A stretch of 64,000 nucleotides of DNA from NCBI GenBank assembly GCA_044220635.1, contig JBGAQP010000019.1:10816-74815 (forward strand), given 5' to 3'. Below, piece by piece: positions 8,621-17,441 of the stretch; the stretch's first letter is position 1; every line of letters starts with the position of its first letter. The position numbers and the translations under genes were made by a program. The stretch comes from JBGAQP01 sp044220635 (GTDB lineage: Bacteria; Pseudomonadota; Gammaproteobacteria; Burkholderiales; Usitatibacteraceae). The notes beneath the pieces are model-generated. The model was not told the DNA's origin. It worked only from the letters and a program-made list of their open reading frames with translations, and ran no database searches.

Positions 8621-9571
8621 ATGAAAACTTCCCGACTGCTCGCCCTGCTCCTCCTCGCCGCGGCCCCCGCACTCGCCGCCGACGACGACAAGATCCCGCT
8701 GCCGCCCGACGCCGTGATCCTCACCAACGGCGAGGACAGCGTCACCACGCGCGACTTCGAGGCCGTGCTCTCGCGCGTGCCCGAGCACCTGCGCTTCGAG
8801 ACGCGCGCGAGCCTCGAGCGCGTGGCGGGCATGGTGGACGAGGTCTACCAGAACCGCGTGATGGCCCGCGAGGCGGTCGTGAAGGGCCTGGACAAGGACC
8901 CGGTCGTGCAGCAGCGCCTCAAACAGGTCCAGGAGGCCTACCTCGCCTCGCTCGCCATGCGCGAGGTCGAGAAGGCCGCCAACACCGCGAGCTACGAGAA
9001 GCGCGCCCGCGAGATCTACGACGCGGACCGCGCGAAGTTCCAGGAGCCCGAGGCGGTGCGCGTGATCGTCGCGACCCTCGAGTTCGAGTGCCGCTCGCCC
9101 GAGGAGACGCGTTCCATGGCGGTCGACATCGCCGAGCGCGGCCGCAAGGGCGAGGACATCCGCGCGCTCACCGACGCTTTCCGCCTTTCGCGCGATCCGG
9201 GCCGCCGGCGGGTGGAGACCGTGGCCACCCGCGCGCAGCTCGAGCCCGAGATCGCCGCGCTCGCCTTCGACCAGCTCAAGCCCGGCGAGGTCGGCGGCCC
9301 CGTGGAGGTGCGCGGCGGCTACGCCATCGTGAAGCTCGTCGAGAAGCGCCCCGCGCGCACGATTCCCTTCGACGCCGTGCGCCTGAAGCTCGCGGAGGAC
9401 GAGCGCATCAAGGCCGTGAAGGCCGCGAGCGACACGAAGATCCGCGAGATCCAGCACGACCCGCGCCTCAAGCTCGACCGCGCGAACCTCCTCGCGCTGC
9501 AGGCGAAGGTGGACACGGAGGCGCTCAAGCGCCAGCAGGAGGAGATCCTGCGCAAGTCCCGGGGCCGCTGA
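8621..9571 (+). CDS. Parvulin-type peptidyl-prolyl isomerase (PpiC/SurA-like)
   Basis: About 316 residues. The ATG at 8621 gives a clean signal peptide (MKTSRLLALLLLAAAPALAADD). A helical chaperone region (about 30-150) is followed by a rotamase domain (about 150-255) ending in the typical parvulin strand (FDQLKPGEVGGPVEVRGGYAIVKLVEKR) and a C-terminal helix. Such periplasmic enzymes help exported proteins fold. It lies after a terminator and 19 bases before a TPR-glycosyltransferase gene, so the two may be co-transcribed. Likely clients are the two secreted proteins just upstream, but this is inferred from position only. Confidence 0.85.
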   Translation: MKTSRLLALLLLAAAPALAADDDKIPLPPDAVILTNGEDSVTTRDFEAVLSRVPEHLRFETRASLERVAGMVDEVYQNRVMAREAVVKGLDKDPVVQQRLKQVQEAYLASLAMREVEKAANTASYEKRAREIYDADRAKFQEPEAVRVIVATLEFECRSPEETRSMAVDIAERGRKGEDIRALTDAFRLSRDPGRRRVETVATRAQLEPEIAALAFDQLKPGEVGGPVEVRGGYAIVKLVEKRPARTIPFDAVRLKLAEDERIKAVKAASDTKIREIQHDPRLKLDRANLLALQAKVDTEALKRQQEEILRKSRGR

Positions 9572-9590
9572 GCCCGGCCGGTCGCGGGCC

Positions 9591-11483
9591 ATGGCCTCGG
9601 CGTCTCCCCCCTCGCGGATCCGCGAGCTGCTCGCGCAGGCCTCGCGCGCCATCGACGCGGGCGCCTACCCGCAGGCCGAGGCCGCCTGCCGCGAGGTCCT
9701 GAACCTCGACCCGAAGCACCCCGACGCCTGGTACCTCCTCGCGGGGATCGCGCTCACGATCCCCAAGTACCCCCAGGCCGAGGAGCTCGCCCGCAAGGCG
9801 ACGGCGCTCAACCCGCTCCACCCGGGCGCCTGGCACAGCCTCGGCATGGCGCTGAAGGGCCAGGGCCGGCTCGAGGAAGCCGTGACCTGCTTCCGCCGCT
9901 CGGCGCAGTTCGCGCCGAAGGTCTCCGCGGGCTGGAACAGCCTCGGGGCGACGCTGAACGACCTCGGTCGCAAGGACGAGGCGGTCGAAGCCCTGCGCAA
10001 GGCAATCGGGATCGACCCCCGGAATGCCGCGGCGCACCACAACCTCGCCGTGAGCCTCGCGGAGCGCGGCGACCTGGCGGGCGCGATCCGCCACTACGAG
10101 CAGGCGACCGCGATCAATCCGCGGCTCGCGAAGTCCCACAGCAACCTCGGCAGCCTCTACGTGCAGGTCGGGCGGCGCGAGGACGCCGAGGCGCGCTTTC
10201 GCGCCGCGCTCGCGATCGACCCGAAGCTCCCCGAGGCGAACAACAACCTCGGCATCCTCCTGCAGGAGCAGGCGCGCATCCCCGAGGCCTTCGCGTGCTT
10301 CGAGGCCGCGATCGCCGCCCGCCCCGGCTTCGCGCCCCCGCACAACAACGCCGCGCTCGCCGCGAAGCAGGTCGGCGACATCGCGCGCGCGCGCGCGGGC
10401 TTCACCCGCGCGATCGAGCTCGATCCCGCCTTCCAGGACCCCTGGTGGAACCTCGCCAACCTCGAGCGCGACGAGGGGAACTACGCGGCCGCCCGCGAGC
10501 GCATCGAGGAGGCCGTGCGCCGCTTCCCGGCGACCCCGATGGCCTCGCATTCGCTCGGCGTGCTCGACCTCCTCGAGGGGCGCCTCGCCGAGGGCTGGCG
10601 GGGCCTCACCTGGCGCGAGGTGCTCACCAAGTACGAGATGCACCATCCGCCGCGCCCGCCCGTGGGCTTCTGCCCGCCGCGCCCCGACGCCCCTGTGGAG
10701 GTCGTCGACCTGGTGGCGGAGCAGGGCCTGGGCGACGTCGTCTTCTACTCGCGCTGGGCCCCGCGGCTGCGCGAGATCGCGCGGCGCGTCGTCTTCCACA
10801 CCGAGCCGCGGCTGAAGGCGATCCTCGGGCGCACCGGGGCCTTCGACGAGCTCGCCGGGAAGGACGCCTGGCAGCACCGCGAAGGGGCCTTCGAGGTTCG
10901 CGTCGCGGACCTGCCGTGGATCACGGGCCCGGAGCGCGAGCCGCCCCCGCCCCAGGCGCTCACGGCCCTTCCGGAGCGCGTGGAGGCCCTCAGGGCGCGC
11001 CTGGCCGAGGCGGGGCCCCCACCCTACGTCGGGCTCACATGGCGGGCGGGAATCAAGACCTTGCGCGGCTACGACAAGCTCTTCAAGGAAGTCCCGCTCG
11101 AGGCGCTCTTCCGCGCCGCCGGCGGGCGCAAGGCGACCTTCGTCTCCCTGCAACGCGAGCCGGCCGCCGGGGACCTCGCCCTCGCCCGCGAGCGCCTCGG
11201 CGTGGCGGACTTCGGCTGGATCAACGACGACCTCGAGGACGCCCTCGCGCTCCTCGCCCTCCTCGAGGAATACATCGGGGTCTCGAATACCAACATGCAC
11301 CTGCGCGCGGGCCTGGGGCTGCCCACGCGCGTGCTCGTCCCCTGCCCGCCGGAGTGGCGCTACGGGAAGGCGGGTGAAAGGTCCGTCTTCTTCCCGCAGG
11401 CCACGCTCTACCGCCAGGACTTCGCCGCCGGCTGGCTCCCGGCGCTCGAGCGCCTGGCCTATGATCTGAATCCGCGCCCCTGA
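9591..11483 (+). CDS. TPR protein fused to a GT9-like glycosyltransferase domain
   Basis: 630 residues. Residues about 10-320 are tandem TPR units (DAWYLLAGIAL.., GAWHSLGMALK.., AAAHHNLAVSL.., KSHSNLGSLYV.., EANNNLGILLQ..). The C-terminal half has a heptosyltransferase-like fold: EQGLGDVVF at about 377 corresponds to the Gly-Asp of GT9 enzymes, VGLTWRAGIK opens the second Rossmann half, and SNTNMHLRAGLGL at about 565 aligns with the GT9 DSxxMHxAAA signature, keeping the His but not the Asp. The protein ends in VLVPCPPEW. Three relatives lie at 36027-40874. The TPR half probably recognises a protein or partner enzyme. The acceptor is unknown. Confidence 0.8.
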   Translation: MASASPPSRIRELLAQASRAIDAGAYPQAEAACREVLNLDPKHPDAWYLLAGIALTIPKYPQAEELARKATALNPLHPGAWHSLGMALKGQGRLEEAVTCFRRSAQFAPKVSAGWNSLGATLNDLGRKDEAVEALRKAIGIDPRNAAAHHNLAVSLAERGDLAGAIRHYEQATAINPRLAKSHSNLGSLYVQVGRREDAEARFRAALAIDPKLPEANNNLGILLQEQARIPEAFACFEAAIAARPGFAPPHNNAALAAKQVGDIARARAGFTRAIELDPAFQDPWWNLANLERDEGNYAAARERIEEAVRRFPATPMASHSLGVLDLLEGRLAEGWRGLTWREVLTKYEMHHPPRPPVGFCPPRPDAPVEVVDLVAEQGLGDVVFYSRWAPRLREIARRVVFHTEPRLKAILGRTGAFDELAGKDAWQHREGAFEVRVADLPWITGPEREPPPPQALTALPERVEALRARLAEAGPPPYVGLTWRAGIKTLRGYDKLFKEVPLEALFRAAGGRKATFVSLQREPAAGDLALARERLGVADFGWINDDLEDALALLALLEEYIGVSNTNMHLRAGLGLPTRVLVPCPPEWRYGKAGERSVFFPQATLYRQDFAAGWLPALERLAYDLNPRP

Positions 11484-11505
11484 GAAAAACCACCCCGGAG
11501 CTCCC

Positions 11506-12201
11506 ATGATCCGCGTCTTCATCGGCTACGACCCGCGCGAGGCCGCCGCCTACAGCGTCCTCGCCCACTCGATCAACGCCCGGGCGAGCGCCCCCGTCGC
11601 GATCGCGCCGCTCATGCTCTCGCAGCTGAAGGGCCTCTACCGCCGCGAGAGGAACCCGCTGCAGTCGACCGACTTCTCGTTCTCGCGGTTCCTCACGCCG
11701 CACCTGTGCGACTACCAGGGCTGGGCGATCTTCATGGACTGCGACATGCTGGTGCTCGACGACATCGCCAGGCTCTGGGCGCTGAGGGACGAGCGCTACG
11801 CCGTGCAGGTCGTCAAGCACGAGCACGTGCCCGCCGAGGAGACCAAGTTCCTCGGCGCCGTGCAGACGAAGTACGCGAAGAAGAACTGGACCTCGGTGAT
11901 GCTCATGAACTGCGCGCGCTGCAAGGCGCTCACCCCCGACTACGTGAACGCCGCCACGGGCCTGGAGCTGCACCAGTTCAAGTGGCTTTCGTCGGATGCG
12001 GAGATCGGCGAGATCCCCCACGCCTGGAATCACCTCGTGGGCTACGACGCGCCCAAGCCGGGCGCGAGCCTCGTGCACTACACCATCGGCGGGCCGTACT
12101 TCGACGAGTACCGCCAGTGCGAGTACGCGCGCGAGTGGTTCGCCGAGCGCGACGCGATGCTCGCGGTTTCGCAGCGCGCCAAGGCCGCCGCGGGCGCCTG
12201 A
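11506..12201 (+). CDS. Glycosyltransferase, GT8-like
   Basis: 231 residues. The N-terminus (IRVFIGYDPREAAAYSVLAHSI) and the DxD-type motif FMDCDMLVLDDI at about residues 77-88 mark a nucleotide-diphospho-sugar transferase of the GT8/capsule-synthesis type. A late His-containing VHYTIGGPYFDEY fits the GT8 C-terminal metal-binding region. It is preceded by GGAG, is 22 bases after the TPR-GT gene and 29 bases before the ABC permease gene. It probably adds a sugar to the exported O-chain. Donor and linkage cannot be read from the sequence. Confidence 0.8.
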   Translation: MIRVFIGYDPREAAAYSVLAHSINARASAPVAIAPLMLSQLKGLYRRERNPLQSTDFSFSRFLTPHLCDYQGWAIFMDCDMLVLDDIARLWALRDERYAVQVVKHEHVPAEETKFLGAVQTKYAKKNWTSVMLMNCARCKALTPDYVNAATGLELHQFKWLSSDAEIGEIPHAWNHLVGYDAPKPGASLVHYTIGGPYFDEYRQCEYAREWFAERDAMLAVSQRAKAAAGA

Positions 12202-12230
12202 GCGGTTCGCGAGCGCGCGCGAACGAGCCG

Positions 12231-13034
12231 ATGACCGAGCTCCCGGCCGAGGCCCGCGGCGCGCCGCGCTGGAACTGGCTGCTCTATTCCTTCGCGCGGC
12301 GCGAGGTCCTCAACCGCTACGCGGGCAGCGTCTCCGGCCTCGCCTGGACGCTCCTGCACCCCCTCGCGCAGCTCGCGATCTTCGCCTTCATCTTCAGCCA
12401 GGTCTTCCGCGTGGGCGTGCCCGCCGGCTACCCCGGCGTGGGCTACCTCACCTTCGTCGCGGTGGCACTCTGGCCCTGGATCATGTTCTCCGAAAGCCTC
12501 ACCCGCGCCATGGGCTCGGTCGCCGCGAACGCGGGGCTCATCCGCAAGGTCGCCTTCCCCCATCGCCTGCTTCCCTACGCCGCGGTCCTCGCGTGCACCG
12601 CGGTGCACCTCGCGGGTTTCCTCGCCGTGCTGGTGGTGCTGAAACTCATCGGCGAGCCGCTGCGGCTCTCGGGGCTCCCAGTGGCGCTGCTGCTCCTCGT
12701 CCCCTACCTGCTGCTCGCCACGGGCATCGGCGCGGCGCTCGCGGCGCTGCAGACGCTCGTGCGCGACGTCGAGCACGGCCTGCAGGTGGTGATGACGATC
12801 CTCTTCTACGCCTCGCCGATCCTCTATCCCGCGAGCCTCGTGCCCGAGGCCTTCCGCGGCTGGCTCGCCCTGAACCCGCTCGCCTGGTTCTCGGAGCGGC
12901 TGCGCGAGGTGCTGCTCCAGGGCGGGGGATTCGTCGCGGGCGACGCCGTGGCGGCGGCGGGCTGCGTGGCCGCCTTCCTCGCGGGGCTGTGGTTCTTCAA
13001 CCGCGTCTCGCCCCACTTCGAGGACTTCCTGTGA
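12231..13034 (+). CDS. wzm: O-antigen ABC transporter permease (Wzm-like)
   Basis: 267 residues with about six hydrophobic segments, typical of ABC-2 polysaccharide exporters. The N-terminal amphipathic helix region RREVLNRYAGSVSGLAWTLLHP matches Wzm/TagG proteins, as do LWPWIMFSESLTRA and the late ASPILYPASLVP...LNPLAWFSE. The ATG at 12231 is the first after the preceding stop. With Wzt (14170-15375) it would flip a complete lipid-linked O-chain across the inner membrane. A glycosyltransferase gene lies between the two subunit genes. The stop overlaps the next ATG. Confidence 0.9.
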   Translation: MTELPAEARGAPRWNWLLYSFARREVLNRYAGSVSGLAWTLLHPLAQLAIFAFIFSQVFRVGVPAGYPGVGYLTFVAVALWPWIMFSESLTRAMGSVAANAGLIRKVAFPHRLLPYAAVLACTAVHLAGFLAVLVVLKLIGEPLRLSGLPVALLLLVPYLLLATGIGAALAALQTLVRDVEHGLQVVMTILFYASPILYPASLVPEAFRGWLALNPLAWFSERLREVLLQGGGFVAGDAVAAAGCVAAFLAGLWFFNRVSPHFEDFL

Positions 13035-14173
13035 TGGCGCCGGACTGGCGCGCGGCCGCGGTCGCCTTCCGCGCGAAGGCGCGCCGGGACCCCGCCGATT
13101 TCGACGCCGCGCAGAAGGCGATCTCCGCGGTGGCGGCGGCAGTCGAGCGGGGCGAGGCGCCGCTCGCCCCCGAGGCGCCCGCGCCCGCGCCGGGCACCGC
13201 GGCCGTGTCCATCGCCTGCTGCAGCCACCGCCCCGAGCGCCTCGAGGCGATGCGGCGCCATTTTGCGCAGGCGCTCGGCCCGCGCCCCCACGAGTTCGTC
13301 GCCGTCACCGATGCCCGCTCGCTCGCCGAGGGCTACAACCGCGCGCTCGAGCGCTGCCGGCACGGGATCGTCGTCTTCACCCACGACGACGTCGAGCTCG
13401 TCTCGCCGGCGCCCTTCGAGGCGCTCGACCGGGCGCTCGCGGGCCACGACATCGTGGGGCTCGCGGGCAGCCGCCTCGTGAACGGCCCCGCGGTGATGTG
13501 GGCGGGGCACCCGCACCTGCACGGCTGGGTCGCCTACCCCGCGCCCCCGGGCGAGGCGGGATTCAAGGCCACGGCCTACAGCCTCGAGTCCGGGGTCCTC
13601 GGCGGGATGCAGTCGCTCGACGGGCTGCTGATCGCCGCGCGGCGCGAGGCGGCGCGGCGAATCGGCTTCGACGCGGCGACCTTCGACGGCTTCCATTTCT
13701 ACGACCTCGATTTCTGCTTTCGTGCCAAGCGCACCGGCCACGCCGTGGCCGTCGACACCGACATCCTCGTGCGTCACGCCTCGCGCGGCNNNNNNNNNNC
13801 GCTCCACGCCGGGCTCTCCGGGGGGATGCAGGGCCTGGACGGCTGCTTCATCGCCGCGCGGACGGCGGCGGCACGCGCGGTGGGTTTCGATGCAGCCACA
13901 TTCGACGGCTTCCATTTCTACGACCTCGACTTCTGCTGGCGGGCGCACCTCGCGGGGTTGCGCCTCGCGGTGACCACCGAAGTCGTCGCGATCCACGCGA
14001 GCCTGGGCCGCTTCGACGAGCGCTGGCAGCGCGCGGCCGGGCGCTTCCGCGAGAAGTACCCGGCGCTCGCCGCGCCCAAGGGCGCGCACCACCACTACGC
14101 GGCGCGGCTCTCCTCGCGCGGGAAGCTCCTGCGCTTCTACCGCGAGCTCGCGGCGCTGGGGGCGGCCTCGTGA
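13034..14173 (+). CDS. GT2-like glycosyltransferase(s), interrupted by an assembly gap
   Basis: The frame reads through 10 Ns. Before the gap is a GT2-like fold (VSIACCSHRPERLE, GYNRALERC, VVFTHDDVELVSP as the DxD region, then GGMQSLDGLLIAARR...FDGFHFYDLDFCFRAK). After the gap the last third appears again as a diverged copy (GGMQGLDGCFIAART...FDGFHFYDLDFCWRAH) and continues to a normal end. The gap therefore most likely joins the 5' part of one gene to the 3' part of a tandem paralogue, with unknown sequence missing; alternatively one protein carries two transferase domains. Overlaps the Wzm stop and the Wzt start. Confidence 0.6.
   Translation: MAPDWRAAAVAFRAKARRDPADFDAAQKAISAVAAAVERGEAPLAPEAPAPAPGTAAVSIACCSHRPERLEAMRRHFAQALGPRPHEFVAVTDARSLAEGYNRALERCRHGIVVFTHDDVELVSPAPFEALDRALAGHDIVGLAGSRLVNGPAVMWAGHPHLHGWVAYPAPPGEAGFKATAYSLESGVLGGMQSLDGLLIAARREAARRIGFDAATFDGFHFYDLDFCFRAKRTGHAVAVDTDILVRHASRGXXXXLHAGLSGGMQGLDGCFIAARTAAARAVGFDAATFDGFHFYDLDFCWRAHLAGLRLAVTTEVVAIHASLGRFDERWQRAAGRFREKYPALAAPKGAHHHYAARLSSRGKLLRFYRELAALGAAS
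13790..13799. other. Assembly gap (10 Ns) between tandem near-copies
   Basis: Ten undetermined bases. The sequences on both sides are paralogous, offset by roughly 220 bases, so the true gap size is unknown. Confidence 0.95.
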
Positions 14174-15375
14174 GCGCGCCCCCGACCCTCGTGCGCCTCG
14201 AAGGCGTCACCAAGGACTACCCGAAGCTCACGACCGGGGGCGATCGGCTGCGCACGCTCGCCGCCCTGGTCCTTCGAAGCCGCGAGGTGCCGCACTTCCG
14301 CGCGCTCGACCACGTGGACCTCGAGCTCAGGCGCGGCGAGTCCCTCGGCATTGTCGGGGAGAACGGGGCGGGGAAGTCGACGCTCCTCAAGATCATCGCG
14401 GGCGTCGTGCGGCCCACCGCGGGCACGGTCGCCGTGGACGGGCGCGTGGGGGCGCTCCTCGAGCTCGGCAGCGGCTTCCATCCCGACTACACGGGGCGCG
14501 AGAACATCTTCCTCGCCGCGGCGCTGATGGGGCTCACGCGGCGCGAGACCGCGCAGAAGGTCGAGGCGATCGTCGCCTTCGCCGACATCGGCGCGCACAT
14601 CGACGAGCCGATCAAGCACTATTCCTCGGGGATGGTCGTCCGCCTGGGTTTCGCGGTGGCCACCGCGCTCTCGCCGGACCTGCTGATCACCGACGAGGTG
14701 CTCGCGGTCGGCGACGAGTCGTTCCAGAAGAAGTGCATCCAGTGGCTCGAGCGCTACCTCGGCGACGGGGGCACGCTGCTGCTGTGCTCCCACAGCATGT
14801 TCCACATCCAGACGCTGTGCGCGAAGGCGGTGTGGATCCACCACGGCAGGGCGCGCCTGCACGGCGAGAGCTTCGAGGTCACGCGCGAGTACCTCACCTA
14901 CCACGAGGAGAAGACGCGCGCGGAGCGCACCTCGCCGCGCGCGGGCGACGGCCCCGTGCCGCGCATCCTCGCGGCCTGGACCGAGCGCGCCGACGGCGCG
15001 GGCGCGGCCGTCTTCCGGCGCGGCGAGCCCCTCGTCTTCCAGGGCCTCGCGCACGGCCCCGACGACCGCCCGCCCGTGCTGCTCTTCGGCATCGTGCGCG
15101 CCGACGGCACCCCCGTTTACGGCTCGCACTCGAACGAGGGCGACTACGTGCCCGCGCGGATCGAGCCGCGGCGCTTCGCCTTCGCCGTGCGCTTCGACGC
15201 GCTCCAGCTCCTGCCCGGCAAGTACCGGCTGCGCGCCCACGCGCTCGACCCCGAGGGCCTGCGCCTCTTCGACACCGTCGAGGTCGATTTCGTCGTCACC
15301 GGCGAGACGCGCGACTACGGCCTCGTGGGCCTGCCCCACGAGTGGCTCCCGGGGCGCGGGAGGCCGCCGGCATGA
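14170..15375 (+). CDS. wzt: O-antigen ABC transporter ATP-binding protein (Wzt-like)
   Basis: 401 residues starting at a GTG that overlaps the previous stop. Walker A GENGAGKST at about 62-70, signature YSSGMVVRLGFAVA, and Walker B LLITDEVLAVGD are intact. The TagH/Wzt-type insert GALLELGSGFHPDYTGREN is present. Residues about 255-395 form a C-terminal domain typical of Wzt proteins that bind the modified non-reducing end of the O-chain (LVFQGLAHG, YGSHSNEGD, LLPGKYRLRAHALD). This implies that the chain carries a recognised terminal group, perhaps one of the methyl or acyl groups encoded in this region. Confidence 0.92.
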   Translation: MSAPPTLVRLEGVTKDYPKLTTGGDRLRTLAALVLRSREVPHFRALDHVDLELRRGESLGIVGENGAGKSTLLKIIAGVVRPTAGTVAVDGRVGALLELGSGFHPDYTGRENIFLAAALMGLTRRETAQKVEAIVAFADIGAHIDEPIKHYSSGMVVRLGFAVATALSPDLLITDEVLAVGDESFQKKCIQWLERYLGDGGTLLLCSHSMFHIQTLCAKAVWIHHGRARLHGESFEVTREYLTYHEEKTRAERTSPRAGDGPVPRILAAWTERADGAGAAVFRRGEPLVFQGLAHGPDDRPPVLLFGIVRADGTPVYGSHSNEGDYVPARIEPRRFAFAVRFDALQLLPGKYRLRAHALDPEGLRLFDTVEVDFVVTGETRDYGLVGLPHEWLPGRGRPPA

Positions 15376-17441
15376 GCGCGCCCGATCCCGCCGCGACGCT
15401 GCGCTCGGCGGCGGAGAGCTTCCGCGCCGGTCGCCTCGAGGAGGCCGAGGCCACCTTGCGCGCTCTCCTCGACCGCGATCCCGGCAACGCGGGCGCGGAC
15501 TTCCAGCTCGGCGTGATCGCGCTCGCCCGCGGTCGCCCGGAAGAGGCGGAGCCGCCGCTTCGCCGCGCCGCCGAGGGATCGGGCAACGCCGCGGCGAGCC
15601 TCGCCCTCGCCGACGCCCTCGAGCGGCTCGGGCGCCTCGCGGAGGCCGAGGCGAGGCTGCGCGAGACGGTGGCGCGCGACGCCGGGCTCGTCGAGGGCTG
15701 GTCGCGGCTCGCGGGGCTGCTCGAGGCGCGCGGCGCCCACGACGAGGCGCTCTGGGCGCTCGCCGCGGCCACGCGCCTCGCCCCGCGGGATGCGCGGCTC
15801 TGGAACAACGTGGCCGCCGTGCAGCTCGCCGCGAACCGCCTCGCGCAGGCGAAGGACGCGGCGCGCCGCGCGCTCGCCATCGCCCCCGCGCACGCGCTCG
15901 CCACGCTCAACCTCGCGCGCGTGCTCGGCGCGGAGGGCGACGACGCGGCGGCGGAGGAAATGCTGCGCGTCCTGCTCGCGCGCGAGCCCGCGTTCTCCGA
16001 GGCCCGGCACTGGCTCGCGGTGGCGCTCGCCCGGCGCGGGCGCTGGACCGAGGCGCTGGGCGCCTATCGCCAGGCGGCGGCTCAGCGCCCGGCCTGGGCG
16101 GAGCCCCGGATCGGCGAGGGCAATGCGCTGCTCAAGCTCGCGCGCCGGCGCGAGGCCGTGGCGGCCTTCGGTCAGGCCGCGGCCCTCGACCCCGCCCGCG
16201 CCGCGGCCATCGGGAGCCAGCAGCTCTTCGCGATGCAGTACGGCGACGAGTTCAGCGCCGAGGAGCGCTTCGCGGCCCATCGCGCCTGGGCGGCGCGCCA
16301 CGCGGCCGCGGCCGCGCGCGGCGAGCCGCCCCCGTTCCCCTCGGGACGCAGGATCCGCATCGGCTACGTGTCGCCGCGCTTCCAGCTCTCCTCGATGGCC
16401 TTCGCGCTGCTGCCGGTGCTCGCGCGCCACGACCGCGACCGCTTCGAGATCTTCTGCTACGCCGAGCGCGAGGCCGCCGACGAGGTGGGCGAGGAGTTCC
16501 GGCGGCTCGCGGAGCACTGGCGGGAGACCCAGGCGCTCGGCGACGAGGCGATGGCCTCCGCGATCCGTTCCGACGGCATCGACCTGCTCGTGGACCTCGC
16601 GGGCCACACGCCGGGCAACCGCCTGCCGGTCTTCGCCCGCCGCCCCGCGACGGCGGCGCTGAGCTGGCTCGACTATTTCGACACCACCGGGGTCGAGGCG
16701 ATCGACGCGATCGTCGGCGACGACGTGACGCTCGCCGCGCCCCTCGCGCAGCGCTTCGTCGAGACGCCGGTCTCCGTGGGGCCGATCCGCTATCCCTATG
16801 CCGCGCCCGCCTACGCGCCGGCGGTGGCGCCGCCGCCCGCGCTCGCGGGCGAGCGGGCGACCTTCGCCTCGTTCGCGCGCCTCGCCAAGATCACCGAGGC
16901 CGCCCTCGACGCCTGGGCCGGGGTGCTCGCGCGCGTGGATGGAAGCCGCCTCGTCCTCAAGAACGATTCCCTCGGCGACCCCGCGCTCGCGCCCGCGCTG
17001 CGCGAGGCCTTCTCGCGCCGCGGGATCGACCCCGCGCGCGTCGAGCTGCGTCCCGGGGGCGGCCACGAGCGCATGCTCTCGGAGCTCTCCGGCGTCGACA
17101 TCGTGCTCGACACCTTCCCTTACAACGGCGGCATCACGACGCTCGAGGCGCTGTGGATGGGGCGCCCCGTGGTCACGCTCGTGGGCGAATCCCTCATCGG
17201 CCGGCAGGGCGCTGCGATCCTCGCCGCGGCGGGGCTCGCCGAGCTCGTGGCGGGCGATGCCGCGGGCTACGTCGAGCGCGCGGTGGCGCTCGCGCGCGAT
17301 CCCGCGCGCCTCGCCGCGCTTTCCGCGGGCCTTCGCGGGCGCGTGGCCGCTTCCGCCCTCGGCGATGTCGAGGGGTTCACCCGGCGGCTCGAGGCCGTCT
17401 ACCTGCGCGTGCTCGCCGCCCGCTCGCGAACGAGTCCATGA
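15372..17441 (+). CDS. TPR-GT41 O-linked GlcNAc transferase-like protein (OGT/SPINDLY family)
   Basis: 689 residues. TPR units fill about residues 5-300. The catalytic part starts at about 325 (RIRIGYVSPRFQLSS) and shows GT41 hallmarks: IDLLVDLAGHTPGNRLPVFARRP, WLDYFDTTG, and DTFPYNGGITTLEALWMGRP at about 579, the UDP-binding block of OGTs. Bacterial members modify cytosolic proteins or surface structures. It overlaps Wzt by four bases and the following GT41 gene by four, so it belongs to the exporter operon. The acceptor is unknown; a protein acceptor is likely given the TPR superhelix. Confidence 0.88.
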   Translation: MSAPDPAATLRSAAESFRAGRLEEAEATLRALLDRDPGNAGADFQLGVIALARGRPEEAEPPLRRAAEGSGNAAASLALADALERLGRLAEAEARLRETVARDAGLVEGWSRLAGLLEARGAHDEALWALAAATRLAPRDARLWNNVAAVQLAANRLAQAKDAARRALAIAPAHALATLNLARVLGAEGDDAAAEEMLRVLLAREPAFSEARHWLAVALARRGRWTEALGAYRQAAAQRPAWAEPRIGEGNALLKLARRREAVAAFGQAAALDPARAAAIGSQQLFAMQYGDEFSAEERFAAHRAWAARHAAAAARGEPPPFPSGRRIRIGYVSPRFQLSSMAFALLPVLARHDRDRFEIFCYAEREAADEVGEEFRRLAEHWRETQALGDEAMASAIRSDGIDLLVDLAGHTPGNRLPVFARRPATAALSWLDYFDTTGVEAIDAIVGDDVTLAAPLAQRFVETPVSVGPIRYPYAAPAYAPAVAPPPALAGERATFASFARLAKITEAALDAWAGVLARVDGSRLVLKNDSLGDPALAPALREAFSRRGIDPARVELRPGGGHERMLSELSGVDIVLDTFPYNGGITTLEALWMGRPVVTLVGESLIGRQGAAILAAAGLAELVAGDAAGYVERAVALARDPARLAALSAGLRGRVAASALGDVEGFTRRLEAVYLRVLAARSRTSP

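Noticed and set aside
13034..14173. A single long glycosyltransferase gene
   Set aside because: The duplicated FDGFHFYDLDFC block on both sides of the Ns shows that the frame across the gap is not trustworthy, even though it stays open.
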